Of a stretch of DNA of 14,329 bases, positions 7,544-14,329 are shown one piece after another. The position numbers and the translations under genes are program-made. Position 1 is the stretch's first letter. Each line of letters opens with the position of its first letter. The notes beneath the pieces are model-generated. The model was not told where the DNA came from. It saw only the letters and a list, made by a program, of their open reading frames with translations, and searched no databases. The DNA is taken from the NCBI GenBank assembly GCA_903904635.1, contig CAIVDH010000179.1, forward strand, positions 1 through 14,329. The letters run 5' to 3'. This DNA is from an uncultured Burkholderiales bacterium. GTDB taxonomy: Bacteria > Pseudomonadota > Gammaproteobacteria > Burkholderiales > Burkholderiaceae_D.

Positions 7544-9034
7544 TCAGACCAGAATATCTAGTCCGTCTGCGTTACCCGACGCACCGTCAGCTGACGTTGA
7601 TGCCGGGGGCACTGCTTTATTTGCAATCTCGCCTGTCACGTTAGAGTTATCCGACTGCGGTCTTTGCTGCTGACCCTGTGTCGAATTTCCGCCGTTTTGG
7701 CTATCTTGCCGTATGTTAACATTCATCGAAGCAATATCCATGCCTAATTCTGTTAATACTTGTTTTAATCTTGGTAGCCCATCTGCAATAAGCTCTTGCG
7801 TCATGGGATGACTGGCGTTGAATGTTGCTTCGAGTTCGCCGCCTTTCATGTTGAGTTGTATATCGATCGTACCCATATTGTGCGGTTTTAAGGCTAGTTC
7901 GACTTTCCAGTCACCACGTGCTATTTGGGCTGATAAACGCTGACCGAGTGCATCTGCCAGGCGCTGCGAAAGTTTTTCATATTGTTCCGATCGTAAATCT
8001 GAATCAGTCTGGCTCACTAAGGCAGCGTTTGAGCCTGATTGCGTTTCTTTTTGCGCTGCGCTGTCAGATCGATTGCTCCATATTGCCTGCAGCTCTGCGC
8101 CGCTCATGTTTTGGTCGAGTACGACGGTTTCCTGTATCGGATCACTCAGACTGGCGATTTCAGACAAACTGCTGGCGATGCGTGTTTCTGCATTAGCGAG
8201 TTTTATAGCGGGGAGTTTGTCGCCTGCTCCATTTAAACTGTTTAATTTTGTTTGCAGCTGTTTTGCAAATTGCGCTGCTTGTGGCCCACGCATCAAAAGC
8301 GTGGCGGCAAGTGCATTGTTTTCGGCCTCTGCCTCACTTTCAGCTTTAGCGCCGGCCTTCTCCAGGTTGACTTCGCTAGCCGCACCACTCCGTACGCCAT
8401 TTAGTCCAAACAGGATAGGTTTGAGTAATTCTGTTCCTGGCGCTGTCTGCGCCGCGGAGGCGAGCTCTGCGGCGGTGGTTTGCTTGCCTAGCGTCCATTT
8501 CATGGTGGCTTCTGCGTCGAGCTGCAATTCAACTGTTTTTGATTGTCCAGTTTGTTGTTCGTTGGATTTTGCCAGCATTAAGCTGGCCGTGTCTGCAAAG
8601 CTATCTGCGCTGGCGATATCGCCTGAGGGCAGGGCGGTTGCGTTCAGATCAGCTGATGCCCCCATTCCCGTTGAGGGCGGTAATTGCGGGGTATTTTTTT
8701 CCTGGAAAATCATCGCCATTGCTGATTCATCCAGGCCCTGTGCTTTTGCAAACGCCATCAGGCTTGCGTCACTCATCGCAGGGGTGGTGGTGGTAATGAT
8801 TTTTACACTGTCGCTGAGTGCCTGAGCTGCCAGATCAATTGGCGGCGGTGATGTGCTGCCCTCACCAGCGGCAAGTTCTTGCCGGTTTGTGCCGGACATC
8901 ATGTTGGCGAACATGAGTGCAAAATCTGCGCCGATTTCCGGTGAGGCTGCGCCTGAAGGTGCATCAGGCCCAGTCTTTACGGGCTTTTTCGCTTGAACAG
9001 CAGTCGAATTGAGTACATTGATTGTTGCGGTCAT
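7544..9034 (-). CDS. fliK: Flagellar hook-length control protein FliK
   Basis: This FliK has 496 residues from the chosen start. The N-terminal two thirds is low-complexity (Ala/Ser/Thr/Gln-rich), as expected for the secreted ruler part. The C-terminal FliK domain is clear: WKVELALKPHNMGTIDIQLN, then LEATFNASHPMTQELIADGL and PRLKQVLTELGMDIASMNVN. A Gln/Asn/Ser-rich tail follows. FliK is exported, measures the hook and acts on FlhB to switch export to filament proteins. The ATG at 9034 was preferred over an in-frame TTG at 9082, because the TTG lies within the predicted sigma-54 promoter and adds an unconserved leader. The ATG has no good Shine-Dalgarno sequence; the leader is an A-run then CGCTCT. 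It is the first gene of the left block. Confidence 0.88.
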   Translation of the reverse strand: MTATINVLNSTAVQAKKPVKTGPDAPSGAASPEIGADFALMFANMMSGTNRQELAAGEGSTSPPPIDLAAQALSDSVKIITTTTPAMSDASLMAFAKAQGLDESAMAMIFQEKNTPQLPPSTGMGASADLNATALPSGDIASADSFADTASLMLAKSNEQQTGQSKTVELQLDAEATMKWTLGKQTTAAELASAAQTAPGTELLKPILFGLNGVRSGAASEVNLEKAGAKAESEAEAENNALAATLLMRGPQAAQFAKQLQTKLNSLNGAGDKLPAIKLANAETRIASSLSEIASLSDPIQETVVLDQNMSGAELQAIWSNRSDSAAQKETQSGSNAALVSQTDSDLRSEQYEKLSQRLADALGQRLSAQIARGDWKVELALKPHNMGTIDIQLNMKGGELEATFNASHPMTQELIADGLPRLKQVLTELGMDIASMNVNIRQDSQNGGNSTQGQQQRPQSDNSNVTGEIANKAVPPASTSADGASGNADGLDILV

Positions 9035-9077
9035 AGAGCGTTTTTTTTCAGAGTTTGCCTGGAGATAGGGGTCTATA

Positions 9078-9094
9078 AGCAAAAACCGTGACAG
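9078..9094 (-). promoter_or_regulatory. Candidate sigma-54 promoter for fliK operon
   Basis: The minus strand reads CTGTCACGGTTTTTGCT, matching the sigma-54 consensus YTGGCACG-N4-TTGCW in sequence and spacing except for one base: the -24 GG is GT. The predicted transcription start lies near 9067, about 33 nt before the fliK ATG. The position is ideal for an early or middle-class flagellar operon and follows a terminator. The lost G is at a normally near-invariant place, so activity may be reduced. Confidence 0.55.
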
Positions 9095-9148
9095 CTCAAA
9101 AAACTGGCTCTGTATGCGTCGTTAGGCTAAATAAGAATGGGTAATGCG

Positions 9149-9162
9149 GTCATCAAGATGAC
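9149..9162. promoter_or_regulatory. Palindrome GTCATC-AA-GATGAC, possible FleQ-type activator site
   Basis: This perfect inverted repeat has 6-bp arms and a 2-bp centre. Its outer bases GTCA...TGAC and 14-bp length match the FleQ-box pattern known from Pseudomonas (GTCA-N6-TGAC), though the inner bases differ. Its centre is about 90 bp upstream of the predicted sigma-54 start, a normal distance for an enhancer-binding activator. Confidence 0.4.
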
Positions 9163-9271
9163 TTAGGGAAGGGGACTTGAGGCTGTGAGCAATCCGCATT
9201 AGCCAATAGCCAATACCAAAAAGCAAATAGTGAATCTGCCTGCGCCAGAGATAGTTGAAAAAAGCGGGCTT

Positions 9272-9309
9272 AAAAACTTTTTGCAGATGCTGTCACCAGC
9301 ATCTGCAAA
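9272..9309 (-). terminator. Rho-independent terminator after fliS
   Basis: On the minus strand a perfect 12-bp stem (TTTGCAGATGCT / AGCATCTGCAAA) with a 6-nt loop (GGTGAC) is followed, after AAG, by TTTTT. It begins only 10 nt after the fliS stop codon. It should end fliS transcription and separate it from the fliK operon. The plus strand has no T-run on the other side, so it works in one direction only. Confidence 0.9.
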
Positions 9310-9318
9310 GGGTACAGA

Positions 9319-9738
9319 TTAGTTATTGTAGTAAGTGCGGCTGCTAGGCGGCACTAATGAAGGCACAACTTGCCAGGCTTCGCGAATGTCATTCATCATG
9401 CCGTGAATTTCTTCGAGTGCAGCCAGGTCGTTGTGTGCGTTGACGTAAAAGAGTCGACGCGTAACATACGAATACAACTCACCCAGATTACGGGCTATGT
9501 CGCCACCTTTTTCAAAATCCAGTGCGCCTTGCAGACCAATTACGATGCGGCCGGCTCGGGCTATGGCTTTGGATTTATCGATGATAGAACCATTTTCGAT
9601 ATGTCCTTTTGCTGTAGACAAGCTTTCGATCAAGCCGTCGAACAGCATTTGTATCAATTGAATATTGTCAGCACCGGCTATACCAGTGGTGTTTTTTACG
9701 TCGCCGTAAGAGGCTAGTGCGCGTTGTCTCATGTTCAT
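9319..9738 (-). CDS. fliS: Flagellin export chaperone FliS
   Basis: This is a 139-residue FliS. Family features are the N-terminal ALASYGDV, then GADNIQLIQMLFDGLIESLSTAKGHIENG, KSKAIARAGRIVIGLQGALDFEKGGDIARNL, LYSYVTRRLFYVNAHND and a final IREAW. FliS binds the C-terminal helices of flagellin in the cytoplasm, prevents early polymerisation and delivers it to FlhA. The gene stands alone between a sigma-28 promoter and a terminator, so it should be expressed late together with filament genes. It usually follows fliD, which is not in this window. A ribosome site is present (GGGAG, then AGAAG just before the ATG). Confidence 0.95.
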   Translation of the reverse strand: MNMRQRALASYGDVKNTTGIAGADNIQLIQMLFDGLIESLSTAKGHIENGSIIDKSKAIARAGRIVIGLQGALDFEKGGDIARNLGELYSYVTRRLFYVNAHNDLAALEEIHGMMNDIREAWQVVPSLVPPSSRTYYNN

Positions 9739-9776
9739 GGTCTTCTGCTCCCGACAAATTAATTTCGTCAGAGCAT

Positions 9777-9803
9777 ATATCGGTAGTTATTCAGAAGACT
9801 TTA
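9777..9803 (-). promoter_or_regulatory. Sigma-28 (FliA) promoter of fliS
   Basis: The minus strand shows TAAA, exactly 15 nt, then ACCGATAT, against the FliA consensus TAAA-N15-GCCGATAA. The -35 is perfect and six of eight -10 bases match, including the CCGATA core. Predicted transcription would start about 30 nt before the fliS ATG. AT-rich DNA upstream (about 9838-9870) could act as an UP-like element. The sigma factor itself is encoded about 1.7 kb upstream in the same cluster. Confidence 0.85.
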
Positions 9804-9926
9804 GGCGGGCGGTAAGAATTTGTGGCGGTAGACGAATAATTTTAAAAATATAGTTTTAAATCAATCACTTAGGCGATAACCCGCAATAAATAAAACGTAG
9901 GGTATGTATTTTTTAAATAAGCATAA

Positions 9927-10712
9927 TCAGGGATTTGCCTGAGTTGGTGCCACAGGAACTGGCTCTGGTGGCTGAGCCACAGGCAGGGTTACAGGTGCGG
10001 CAGGCTCAGGGGCTGTTAACGCAGGTGTGGCCTCTGCGCTGGCTTCAGCAGGTGGCGCGCTAACATCCGGGGCCGCAATGGCAGCTTCTGCAGCAGCATC
10101 CGGTGCAGGTGCATCAAGTGCGAGCGGTGTTTCTGTTGCAGGTGGGGCTTCCTTATCCCAGTTAGGCATGAGCAGCTTGGAGAGCTCAACCGGTGGCAAG
10201 CCACAGGCGGGGAAAAGCATAGTGCCAATTTGATCCAGCGATGCGACGATAATCCCATGCTCAGCCTTGGGCAAGGTCGAACGGCTGTGACCGGCCCGGT
10301 AGATGCCACTGGCAAATTCATGCGGTATCCAGGAAATCATTTCGCCACGCAGGGTAGGGACTTTGCGTTCGGAAGAAATCGGCATACTGAAACCTTCACG
10401 GCCATCGAGCGTGCCATCTTCAAACAATAATTCTATGTGTTTTTGCAGCACCATTTCATAACGACTTCTAATGGTATCAATCATTGCTTCGTTATAGCCT
10501 GGCACAGGTATGCCGGCCATGGCATCCCATAGCGCTTTGCCAGAAAGGCCGAAGTAGCTAGTATCCGTGGGCGCTTGCTTGAGTCCGGACTGTATGTTCT
10601 GGTTGTGTAATGCGTTTACCCGATCCAGCAGGTAAAAGACAACCAGAAGCAGGCCGACCAAGCCCCCGAATATTAATAGCAGCAGGACGTTATTCATCTG
10701 ATGCTCAAACAT
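9927..10712 (-). CDS. Unrecognised membrane-anchored protein between fliA and fliS
   Basis: I do not recognise this 261-residue protein. It has one N-terminal membrane helix (about 8-29) followed by Asp-Arg, with no cleavage site, so it is likely a signal anchor. Residues about 50-186 look folded, with FGLSGKALWDAMAG, NEAMIDTIRSRYEMVLQKHIELLFEDG, RGEMISWIPHEFASGIYRAGH and EHGIIVASLDQIGTMLFPACGLPP as distinctive stretches. Residues about 187-261 form an Ala/Pro-rich disordered tail. The ATG at 10712 has no clear ribosome site. A second ATG at 10697, preceded by GAG, removes five residues and is a fair alternative. It follows fliA by 18 nt and appears to be the last gene of the flhA-fliA block, so a flagellar role is plausible but unproven. 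Base composition resembles its neighbours. Confidence 0.85.
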   Translation of the reverse strand: MFEHQMNNVLLLLIFGGLVGLLLVVFYLLDRVNALHNQNIQSGLKQAPTDTSYFGLSGKALWDAMAGIPVPGYNEAMIDTIRSRYEMVLQKHIELLFEDGTLDGREGFSMPISSERKVPTLRGEMISWIPHEFASGIYRAGHSRSTLPKAEHGIIVASLDQIGTMLFPACGLPPVELSKLLMPNWDKEAPPATETPLALDAPAPDAAAEAAIAAPDVSAPPAEASAEATPALTAPEPAAPVTLPVAQPPEPVPVAPTQANP

Positions 10713-10730
10713 GAGTTAAGTTAATGATTA

Positions 10731-11459
10731 TTAGCGTACAGAAGCTTCAGGCGCTAATTGCGCACGTAGCTTTTTAACATTCGCCGACAGTATCTGCGAC
10801 ACCCGTGATTCTGACACACCCAGCACTTCACCAATTTCTCGCAGGTTAAGCTCATCAACATAGTACAGCGAGATCACCAGCTTATCTCTTTCAGGTAAGC
10901 CATCTATGGCATCAGTGAGCGCCGTCATCATTTGCGCCTCTTCAACCAGCGCCTCGGGCTGTTGTGATGCCTGCTCACGAATATTCATCACTTCTTCTGA
11001 CACCACCTCCATCGAGAATGTCTCAAATTGGCGCGCTGATCCACGATCTTTTTCAAAGCTGTCCAGCTCACGGCCCATATATTCTGCCAGTTCGGCCTGA
11101 GTCGGTGCGCGTCCCAGTTCTGTGGCCAGTGCCTGATTAGCAGAGCTGTGTGATTTATTAAAAGCGACCGCTGAGCGAGGCAGGAAAGACAAACGCCGCA
11201 CTTCATCAATCATGGCGCCCCGCACCCGGCTATGCGCATAGCTTTCAAAGACGACACCTTTGGTCGGATCAAATGCACGCGCCGCTTCTATCAGTCCTAT
11301 CATGCCGACTTGCACCAGCTCGTCGACTTCCATGAAAGGCGGGATGCGCGCTTTAAGATGCACCGCTACGCGTTTGACCATGCCCAGATGCGCAAGAATC
11401 AACTCTTCGTCGCGGTTCTGCGTTTGCTCGTAAAGTTTAATTGGAGGTGGCATGTTCAT
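10731..11459 (-). CDS. fliA: Flagellar sigma factor FliA (sigma-28)
   Basis: This 242-residue sigma-70-family factor lacks region 1.1, as FliA does. Region 2 (about 18-90) contains ARIPPFMEVDELVQVGMIGL and FESYAHSRVRGAMIDEVR. Region 3 (about 93-150) follows, and region 4 (about 185-236) has the helix-turn-helix LREIGEVLGVSESRVSQI. FliA directs RNA polymerase to late flagellar genes and is held back by FlgM until the hook is finished. A target promoter is visible in front of fliS. The ATG shares one base with the flhG stop (TAATG), so translation is coupled; a second ATG two codons in is possible. Confidence 0.97.
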   Translation of the reverse strand: MNMPPPIKLYEQTQNRDEELILAHLGMVKRVAVHLKARIPPFMEVDELVQVGMIGLIEAARAFDPTKGVVFESYAHSRVRGAMIDEVRRLSFLPRSAVAFNKSHSSANQALATELGRAPTQAELAEYMGRELDSFEKDRGSARQFETFSMEVVSEEVMNIREQASQQPEALVEEAQMMTALTDAIDGLPERDKLVISLYYVDELNLREIGEVLGVSESRVSQILSANVKKLRAQLAPEASVR

Positions 11460-12283
11460 TAGTCTTCTTGGTTTTGCTGAACCAGCCGTTCCATAAAAAA
11501 CTGGAGGCCGCCAGAGGCGTTGTTAATAGCTGGCAGAGTAGCCAGCGCATCAGCAAGTCGGCGAAAGTCACGCGCACCGCTACTGCCTGGTGCGAATTCC
11601 ATGACCGACTTGTATTTTTTTAAAGCACTCAATATCAGTTCATCTGCTTCTATCGAGGTAATGTATTGCAGCGATTTACCCAGAAAGCGGTCGCATACAT
11701 CATTAATCCGTCTAAACAGTTGGGCGCCTGCGGCCTGACTATCGACCATATTCGGTATCAGATAAATTTCATCAAGATCATGGTCGCGCGTCATGACTTT
11801 AATGATGCCGTAGGCGTCCGCTATTGAAGAAGGTTCATCACGAACCACAATAAAGCGTCGCTGACAGGCTTCCATAAAAGCCAGTACCGAAGGTGCGATA
11901 CCAGCGGCTGCGTCTACGATCAGGTAATCAATTTCTTCATCCAGCTCGCTAAAGGCTTGCACGATGCCTGCGGTGACAGCGGCACTCAGATCAGCCATAT
12001 GGCCTACGCCAGAGGCGCCGGGCACGAGCTTGACGCCATGGCGTGACGTGACAATGACTTCTTTCAGACTTTTTTGCCCTGAAATGACATGTGAGAGATT
12101 GAACGGCGCTTGAACGCCCAGCGCAATCTGCGCATTAGCCAGCCCCAGATCGCCATCGAGCACCATCACGCTTTTGCCCATCATGGACAGCGCTACAGCC
12201 AAGTTGACTGAGAGCGTAGTTTTACCCACGCCGCCTTTGCCGCTGGCTATGCCTATCACTTCAGTTTTGCGTTTAGCTTGCAT
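11459..12283 (-). CDS. flhG: Flagellar number regulator FlhG/FleN, MinD-like ATPase
   Basis: This is a 274-residue MinD/ParA-family ATPase. The deviant Walker A KGGVGKTT lies about 16 residues from the start, followed by LDGDLGLANAQIALG, a switch-II-like IVDAAAGIAPSVLAF and DEPSSIADAYGIIKVM. The C-terminal LQFFMERLVQ is typical of FlhG/FleN, which limits flagellum number and in Pseudomonas inhibits FleQ. The ATG at 12283 was chosen; an in-frame TTG at 12298 adds only five residues. The protein starts immediately before the ATPase fold and so lacks the N-terminal DQAxxLR extension by which many FlhG proteins activate FlhF. From memory, Pseudomonas FleN is similarly short. The start overlaps flhF by 11 nt. 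Confidence 0.95.
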   Translation of the reverse strand: MQAKRKTEVIGIASGKGGVGKTTLSVNLAVALSMMGKSVMVLDGDLGLANAQIALGVQAPFNLSHVISGQKSLKEVIVTSRHGVKLVPGASGVGHMADLSAAVTAGIVQAFSELDEEIDYLIVDAAAGIAPSVLAFMEACQRRFIVVRDEPSSIADAYGIIKVMTRDHDLDEIYLIPNMVDSQAAGAQLFRRINDVCDRFLGKSLQYITSIEADELILSALKKYKSVMEFAPGSSGARDFRRLADALATLPAINNASGGLQFFMERLVQQNQED

Positions 12284-13604
12284 GCGGCATTTTCTCAATT
12301 CGTTGGACTAGGGCCTGCGCCGCGGTCAAGATCGTATTTTCCTGTTCATGGTCCGAGGCTTCGGCACAATTCGCCATTGCGTCATCCAGTTCCAGACTCT
12401 GTATCGCCAATTCCACCAGATGCGCAGCAGAGAGTACTCTGAGCGGCGCAGACATCTTTGGACTGTCTGATGCAGCCGACAAGGCAACCGGAACCTCACA
12501 CAGCATTTGTATCAGCGGCCAAGGCTGCGTGGATTCATCCATGCGCGCTACCATCAGGCTGGCCCACTTCATATCCGGGTCTAGCAAAGTCTTGCGTATG
12601 GTGGTGGTCGATGCATCAGCCGACAAAACTAAATGGGTGGCGATATTCGATCCACATCCTACTATCTCATGTGTCCTCATGGCAACTTCTACGCCGGGGG
12701 TGTCGATTAAAATAAGTTTGCGTGTCCCCAGCTCTGAGAGCAGTGTCTTGAGTGTTTCGGGGTTGTTTGCCCGCAGGCAGTCTACGCCTATTTGCGCGCA
12801 CAACATTTGTATTTGACTCCAGGCGCCGGCACGCTGGTCGCTGTAACTTATTACAGCAACGGTATCAGCGCCTTTGCGTTCAGCCGCAGCCTTGGCTAAT
12901 TTTGCAACCATCGTTGTTTTGCCCGAGCCGGCAGGGCCAGCAATGGCATGAATACCTGATTGCGGCATTTTTGCGTGATGCTCGCCTATGCTGTTGACCA
13001 GATGTGTTTTGAGTGCAGCCGTGGCCGACTGTAAATCGTCCATATCATTAATATGATCCACCAGCAAAGTGCGCAGCGAGACAGGTATGCCTGCCTCAGC
13101 CAATGCTGCAACTAATGGTTGCACAGCAGGATGGGCGCCGGCAGGGGACTGCCACATTGCTACACGCTGAGCCAGTTTGAATTCTTTGCGCATGGCTGAG
13201 AGTTCATCTCGCACCATGTTGACGATTTCGCGACCGCGTATGTAATCACGCTGGTTGGATGCGCTATCGACAGGGTTATTGCCAGTACTATGGCTTAGCG
13301 TAGTTTCTGTTGAGTCTGATGCCGTATCTTCTGACTCGTCCATCGCTATGGCGGGGGCTGCGCTTGCAGTGGCACCGTTTTTCAGTGCTTTGAATGACTG
13401 ATTCAAGACGGCATGAAATTGCGCACCGTTACCCAGATCAGTCGGTGCTTGCACTACTTCAGGCATCACCTCTACTGCAACGATTACTTCCGTCATGCCG
13501 TTGACACGCGAATTGGAAACAAACAGGACATCCTTGCCGTAAAGAGCGACAGCTTTTTCAGTTGCCCTGCGGAGGTCTTTTGCGAGAATTCTTTTTAGTT
13601 CCAT
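12273..13604 (-). CDS. flhF: Divergent FlhF, SRP-type GTPase for flagellar placement
   Basis: This 443-residue protein has the three-part FlhF layout. Residues 1-50 form the small N-terminal B-like domain (MELKRILAKDLRRATEKAV; DVLFVSNSRVNG), with a polar linker to about 115, a helical N domain (about 120-212) and a G domain (about 215-405). FlhF normally marks the cell pole where the flagellum is built. The P-loop GPAGSGKTT (223-231) is intact. Other signatures are altered: the G2 region reads SYSDQRAG where FlhF has DxYRIGA, G3 is DTPG instead of DTAG, G4 is ARMD instead of TKxD, and the closing G5 is not recognisable. Position between flhA (11-nt gap) and flhG confirms identity. A good ribosome site (AGGA) precedes the ATG. 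GTP binding and hydrolysis are doubtful. Confidence 0.88.
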   Translation of the reverse strand: MELKRILAKDLRRATEKAVALYGKDVLFVSNSRVNGMTEVIVAVEVMPEVVQAPTDLGNGAQFHAVLNQSFKALKNGATASAAPAIAMDESEDTASDSTETTLSHSTGNNPVDSASNQRDYIRGREIVNMVRDELSAMRKEFKLAQRVAMWQSPAGAHPAVQPLVAALAEAGIPVSLRTLLVDHINDMDDLQSATAALKTHLVNSIGEHHAKMPQSGIHAIAGPAGSGKTTMVAKLAKAAAERKGADTVAVISYSDQRAGAWSQIQMLCAQIGVDCLRANNPETLKTLLSELGTRKLILIDTPGVEVAMRTHEIVGCGSNIATHLVLSADASTTTIRKTLLDPDMKWASLMVARMDESTQPWPLIQMLCEVPVALSAASDSPKMSAPLRVLSAAHLVELAIQSLELDDAMANCAEASDHEQENTILTAAQALVQRIEKMPHAS

Positions 13605-13615
13605 GATTTATCCTG

Positions 13616-14329
13616 TTACGACTTCGCTTGTGCTTCGACGGTGTAAATAACTTTTACGGCTTGATCATCCGGTATTTCTGTATACGACAGCACGGTCAGT
13701 TCACTGACGCGGTGGCGAACCATTTTCGACAGCCACGGACGTACAGTAGGGGAGACCACCAGCACGCTGGGGTGACCTTGTTCTTCGACGGTGCGACTGG
13801 CTTCGCGCAGTGCTGAAAAAAGACTTTCTGCCAGACCCGGTTCAATCACCACATTTTGATTGCCATTACTGTTAGCCAGTACGTTATGCAGTAACTGTTC
13901 CAGCTCTGGTGCCAATGTCATGACAGGCAGACTGTCTTTCATATCCAGCAGTTCCTGCACGATCATGCGACCCAGTTTAGGTCTGACTATCGCAGTCAAC
14001 TGTTCCGGATCTTGCGTTTTGTTGCTGGCTTCAGAGAGTGTTTCAACGATAGTGCGCATGTCGCGTATCGATACACCTTCTGCGAGCAAATGCTGTAGCG
14101 TGCGGGTGATGATGCCAAGTGCCATTTTGCCCGGTACCAGATCTTCAACAAGTTTCGGTGATTTCTCAGCCAGCTTATTGAGTAATTGTTGGGTCTCATC
14201 GTGGGACAGCAATTCAGCTGCATTGTCGCGCAAGATTTTATTCAAATGTGTGGCGATGGCCGTTGATGGATCAACCACGGTGTAACCCAGTGTGCGTGCA
14301 TAGTCGCGCTGGGCTGGGTCTATCCAGAC
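13616..14329 (-). CDS. flhA: Flagellar export gate protein FlhA, C-terminal part only
   Basis: The frame is open to the right edge, so the true start is outside the window and the last 237 residues are seen. This is the cytoplasmic FlhA_C domain. Recognisable family stretches are RDYARTLGYTVVDPSTAIATHL, LVEDLVPGKMALGIITRTLQHLL, EGVSIRDMRTIVETLSE and the end LTVLSYTEIPDDQAVKV. FlhA_C forms the nine-membered ring that receives chaperone-substrate complexes, including FliS-flagellin. It is the first visible gene of the right block and ends 11 nt before flhF. Confidence 0.96.
   Translation of the reverse strand, partial: VWIDPAQRDYARTLGYTVVDPSTAIATHLNKILRDNAAELLSHDETQQLLNKLAEKSPKLVEDLVPGKMALGIITRTLQHLLAEGVSIRDMRTIVETLSEASNKTQDPEQLTAIVRPKLGRMIVQELLDMKDSLPVMTLAPELEQLLHNVLANSNGNQNVVIEPGLAESLFSALREASRTVEEQGHPSVLVVSPTVRPWLSKMVRHRVSELTVLSYTEIPDDQAVKVIYTVEAQAKS

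Noticed and set aside
8073..8825. Long open frame on the plus strand (250 codons) opposite fliK
   Set aside because: Antisense shadow of the Ala/Ser-rich FliK N-terminal region, with no recognisable motif.
9035..9082. Longer FliK from a TTG at 9082
   Set aside because: It overlaps the predicted sigma-54 promoter and adds 16 residues with no family character.
9062..9103. Sigma-70-like elements (TTGAGC, 16 nt, TATAGA) before fliK on the minus strand
   Set aside because: Only about four of six bases match in each box; the sigma-54 pattern in the same place fits better.
9190..9216. Possible second sigma-54 site (TGGCTAATGCGGATTGC on the minus strand) and a TATTGGC tandem at 9202-9215
   Set aside because: The spacing between the GG and GC elements is two bases too long, and the 7-bp tandem is short enough to be chance.

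Overview
The window is one long flagellar gene cluster. Every gene is on the minus strand, so transcription runs from the right edge to the left edge. The paired polar-placement genes flhF and flhG, a sigma-54-like promoter, a FleQ-like palindrome and roughly half GC content suggest a polarly flagellated beta- or gammaproteobacterium. The sequence alone does not fix the genus.

In transcription order the right block is flhA (3' end only), flhF, flhG, fliA and an unrecognised membrane-anchored gene. The genes are packed tightly: flhF and flhG overlap by 11 nt, and flhG and fliA share one base. The block covers the export gate (FlhA), polar number and placement control (FlhF, FlhG) and the late flagellar sigma factor (FliA). 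Next comes fliS, a flagellin chaperone gene that looks like a separate one-gene unit, with a strong sigma-28 (FliA) promoter in front and a Rho-independent terminator just behind.

The left block starts with a 14-bp palindrome resembling a FleQ box and a sigma-54-like promoter. It then runs fliK, fliL, fliM, fliN, fliO, fliP, fliQ, fliR, flhB, a large SPOR-domain membrane protein and the start of an unrecognised hydrophilic protein that leaves the window on the left. It encodes hook-length control (FliK), a stator-associated protein (FliL), the switch/C-ring (FliM, FliN) and the type III export gate (FliO, FliP, FliQ, FliR, FlhB). The SPOR gene starts inside the flhB stop codon, so it is probably translated together with the export gate.

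The genes look intact, but several carry unusual changes. FlhF has replaced most SRP-type GTPase signature residues while keeping the P-loop, and FlhG has no N-terminal DQA-type extension. FlhB has NPEH where the autocleavage motif is normally NPTH. FliM has about 20 extra residues beside its GGxG loop and a degenerate CheY-binding peptide. FliL carries four His/Asp-rich octapeptide repeats. The two least understood proteins are the membrane protein between fliA and fliS, and the SPOR protein, whose cytoplasmic half resembles an AAA-type module without a P-loop.
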